From Galbibacter sp048266365 (GTDB lineage: Bacteria; Bacteroidota; Bacteroidia; Flavobacteriales; Flavobacteriaceae): a DNA stretch of 64,000 nt. The DNA is taken from the NCBI RefSeq assembly GCF_048266365.1, contig NZ_JBLWZP010000010.1:65452-129451 (forward strand), written 5' to 3'. The notes below the pieces were generated by a model, which was not told the origin of the DNA, did no database searches, and worked only from the letters and a program-made list of their open reading frames with translations. The translations under genes and the position numbers were made by a program. Shown here piece by piece: positions 63,107-64,000 of this stretch. The stretch's first letter is position 1; every line of letters begins with the position of its first letter.

Positions 63107-64000
63107 TTATTTTTTATAGGCCAAAAGTCTTAACGCATTAAAAACCACAAGTAACGTTGAGCCTTCGTGGATGACCACTGCAATACCGATATTGGCCCAA
63201 CCCATAATGGTCGATGGGATAAGCAATGCCACAATACCGAGGCTTACCCAAAGGTTTTGCTTAATAATGGTCTTTGCCTTCCTGCTCAAACCTATGGCAA
63301 AGGGCAGGGTTTCCAGTTTATCGGCCATTAGGGCAATGTCAGCTGTTTCCAATGCTACATCACTGCCCGCAGCACCCATTGCGATCCCTACGGTGCTGTT
63401 TGCCATTGCAGGGGCATCGTTCACACCGTCGCCTACCATTGCGACTTTGGATTCCTGTTCTTTTAATTTTTTAATGGCATCTACCTTTTCCTCTGGCAAC
63501 AGGCTTCCCCAGGCATCGGTCAACCCAATTTCTTTAGCAACGGCATCGGCAACCTTTTGATTATCCCCGGTTAGCATTATCATCCGTTTGATGCCGATTT
63601 CCTTTAATTTTTTCAGTGTTTCCTTGGCCGCTTCCCGTGGGGTATCCATCAGGGCGATGATACCTATATATTCTTTGTTCCTTCTTATGAGCATTGTGGT
63701 ATTTCCACCACCTTCAAGTTCTTTTACTTTATTCGATATTTCTTCGGATGGTATTGCTTCATCGAGGTCTTCGTACAAGTCAAGGTTTCCAATATAGATT
63801 TTATCCTTGCCAAAGGACGCTTTGATACCTTTTCCTAGAACCGCTTCCAAATCTGACGCATCGGTAATATCAGTACCTTTCAGACGCTCTTTCCCATCCC
63901 TTACGACGGCTTTGGCCAAAGGGTGGTCGCTCAAGTTTTCAACGGCAACGGCTATCTTTAACAGTTCATTTTCTTCAATATTTCCCAGTGGTACTACTTC
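63107..64000 (-). CDS. P1B-4 type metal P-type ATPase, C-terminal part (5' end outside window)
   Basis: The frame is open to the window edge, covering about 297 residues. Visible: HPLAKAV (the P1B HP motif, SDHPLAKAV), the nucleotide-binding region, TGDNQKVADAVAKE, GDGVNDAPAMANSTVGIAMG and the last helix motif HEGST, the P1B-4 sign (Co2+, Fe2+ or Zn2+ exporters, CtpD/ZosA/PfeT group). The transport motif (SPC) lies upstream of the window. It is the second, differently specific ATPase of the island and is followed by fur. Confidence 0.92.
   Translation of the reverse strand, partial: EVVPLGNIEENELLKIAVAVENLSDHPLAKAVVRDGKERLKGTDITDASDLEAVLGKGIKASFGKDKIYIGNLDLYEDLDEAIPSEEISNKVKELEGGGNTTMLIRRNKEYIGIIALMDTPREAAKETLKKLKEIGIKRMIMLTGDNQKVADAVAKEIGLTDAWGSLLPEEKVDAIKKLKEQESKVAMVGDGVNDAPAMANSTVGIAMGAAGSDVALETADIALMADKLETLPFAIGLSRKAKTIIKQNLWVSLGIVALLIPSTIMGWANIGIAVVIHEGSTLLVVFNALRLLAYKK

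Larger units (their letters stand above)
41552..64000. mobile_element. Left part of an integrative and conjugative element (CTnDOT-like) with metal-resistance cargo
   Basis: A tyrosine integrase starts about 255 bases after tRNA-Pro. It is followed by a Bacteroidota-type tra operon, replication and excision genes, RteC and a metal-efflux set, all without core genes among them. The right junction, relaxase, coupling protein and primase are not in the window. The left boundary is taken as the tRNA-Pro 3' end, because the element must begin between there and the integrase. I found no second copy of the tRNA 3' end inside the window by reading, which agrees with the element continuing past 64000. 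Confidence 0.85.

Noticed and set aside
1..64000. CRISPR arrays, rRNA genes, insertion sequences
   Set aside because: No regularly spaced repeats, rRNA-like sequence or transposase gene was seen on either strand.

Overview
The window looks like chromosome of a marine member of the Flavobacteriaceae (Bacteroidota). Evidence for this is the low G+C content, two SusC/SusD pairs, a sulfatase with a beta-galactosidase, a ribonucleotide reductase whose ATP-cone sits on NrdB, TAnnTTTG-type promoters in front of the tRNAs, and a Bacteroidota-type conjugation module (TraE to TraN). No rRNA operon and no CRISPR array was seen.

Positions 1-11.8 kb are mostly core genes: the 3' end of truA, an MsbA-like ABC exporter, the c-di-AMP synthase cdaA, folP, a DUF1599 protein, a DoxX-family protein, tpiA, prmA and clpS. 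A sulfur island follows: a DUF2892 membrane protein, a metallo-beta-lactamase/double-rhodanese fusion, and two YeeE/YedE half transporters. tRNA-Arg(ACG) and a Rnk/GreA-like protein close this part.

Positions 11.9-37.1 kb hold a glycan-use region interrupted by housekeeping genes. A membrane-anchored propeller/LuxR-type regulator is divergent from the first SusCD pair. An ABC exporter and the nrdBA operon follow on the opposite strand. Then come a second SusCD pair, a formylglycine-type sulfatase and a GH2 beta-galactosidase, with a secreted Gfo/Idh/MocA oxidoreductase convergent to them. This predicts import and desulfation/hydrolysis of a sulfated, galactose-containing polysaccharide. Positions 37.2-41.3 kb hold an NlpC/P60-fold protein lacking its catalytic Cys, a thiolase, and a 7TM-HD protein (PgpH type, probable c-di-AMP hydrolase).

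Positions 41.4-64 kb are the left part of an integrative and conjugative element (ICE) next to tRNA-Ser and tRNA-Pro. It has a CTnDOT-type tyrosine integrase, an ORF6N protein, a CDF transporter, a tra operon (traE-F-G-I-J-K-M-N, minus strand), a cell-wall amidase, DnaC-like and replication-initiator-like genes, an excisionase-like HTH protein and RteC. A metal-resistance cargo follows: a P1B-2 ATPase, a CDF transporter, a Fur-family regulator and a P1B-4 ATPase that runs off the window. No relaxase or coupling protein is visible, so the right end lies outside.

The element carries several lesions: an in-frame stop in the replication gene, a one-base frameshift in an APC permease, a probable frameshift in a periplasmic protein, and a truncated cation exchanger. 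Downstream of the P1B-2 ATPase there are two short scars of its C-terminus, each beside a small membrane-protein gene of one family. They suggest a formerly repeated ATPase/small-protein module that has collapsed. No wholly new multi-gene system could be established. The most distinctive signals are these scars with their small-protein pair, the paired small helical proteins flanking the broken permease, and the split replication gene.
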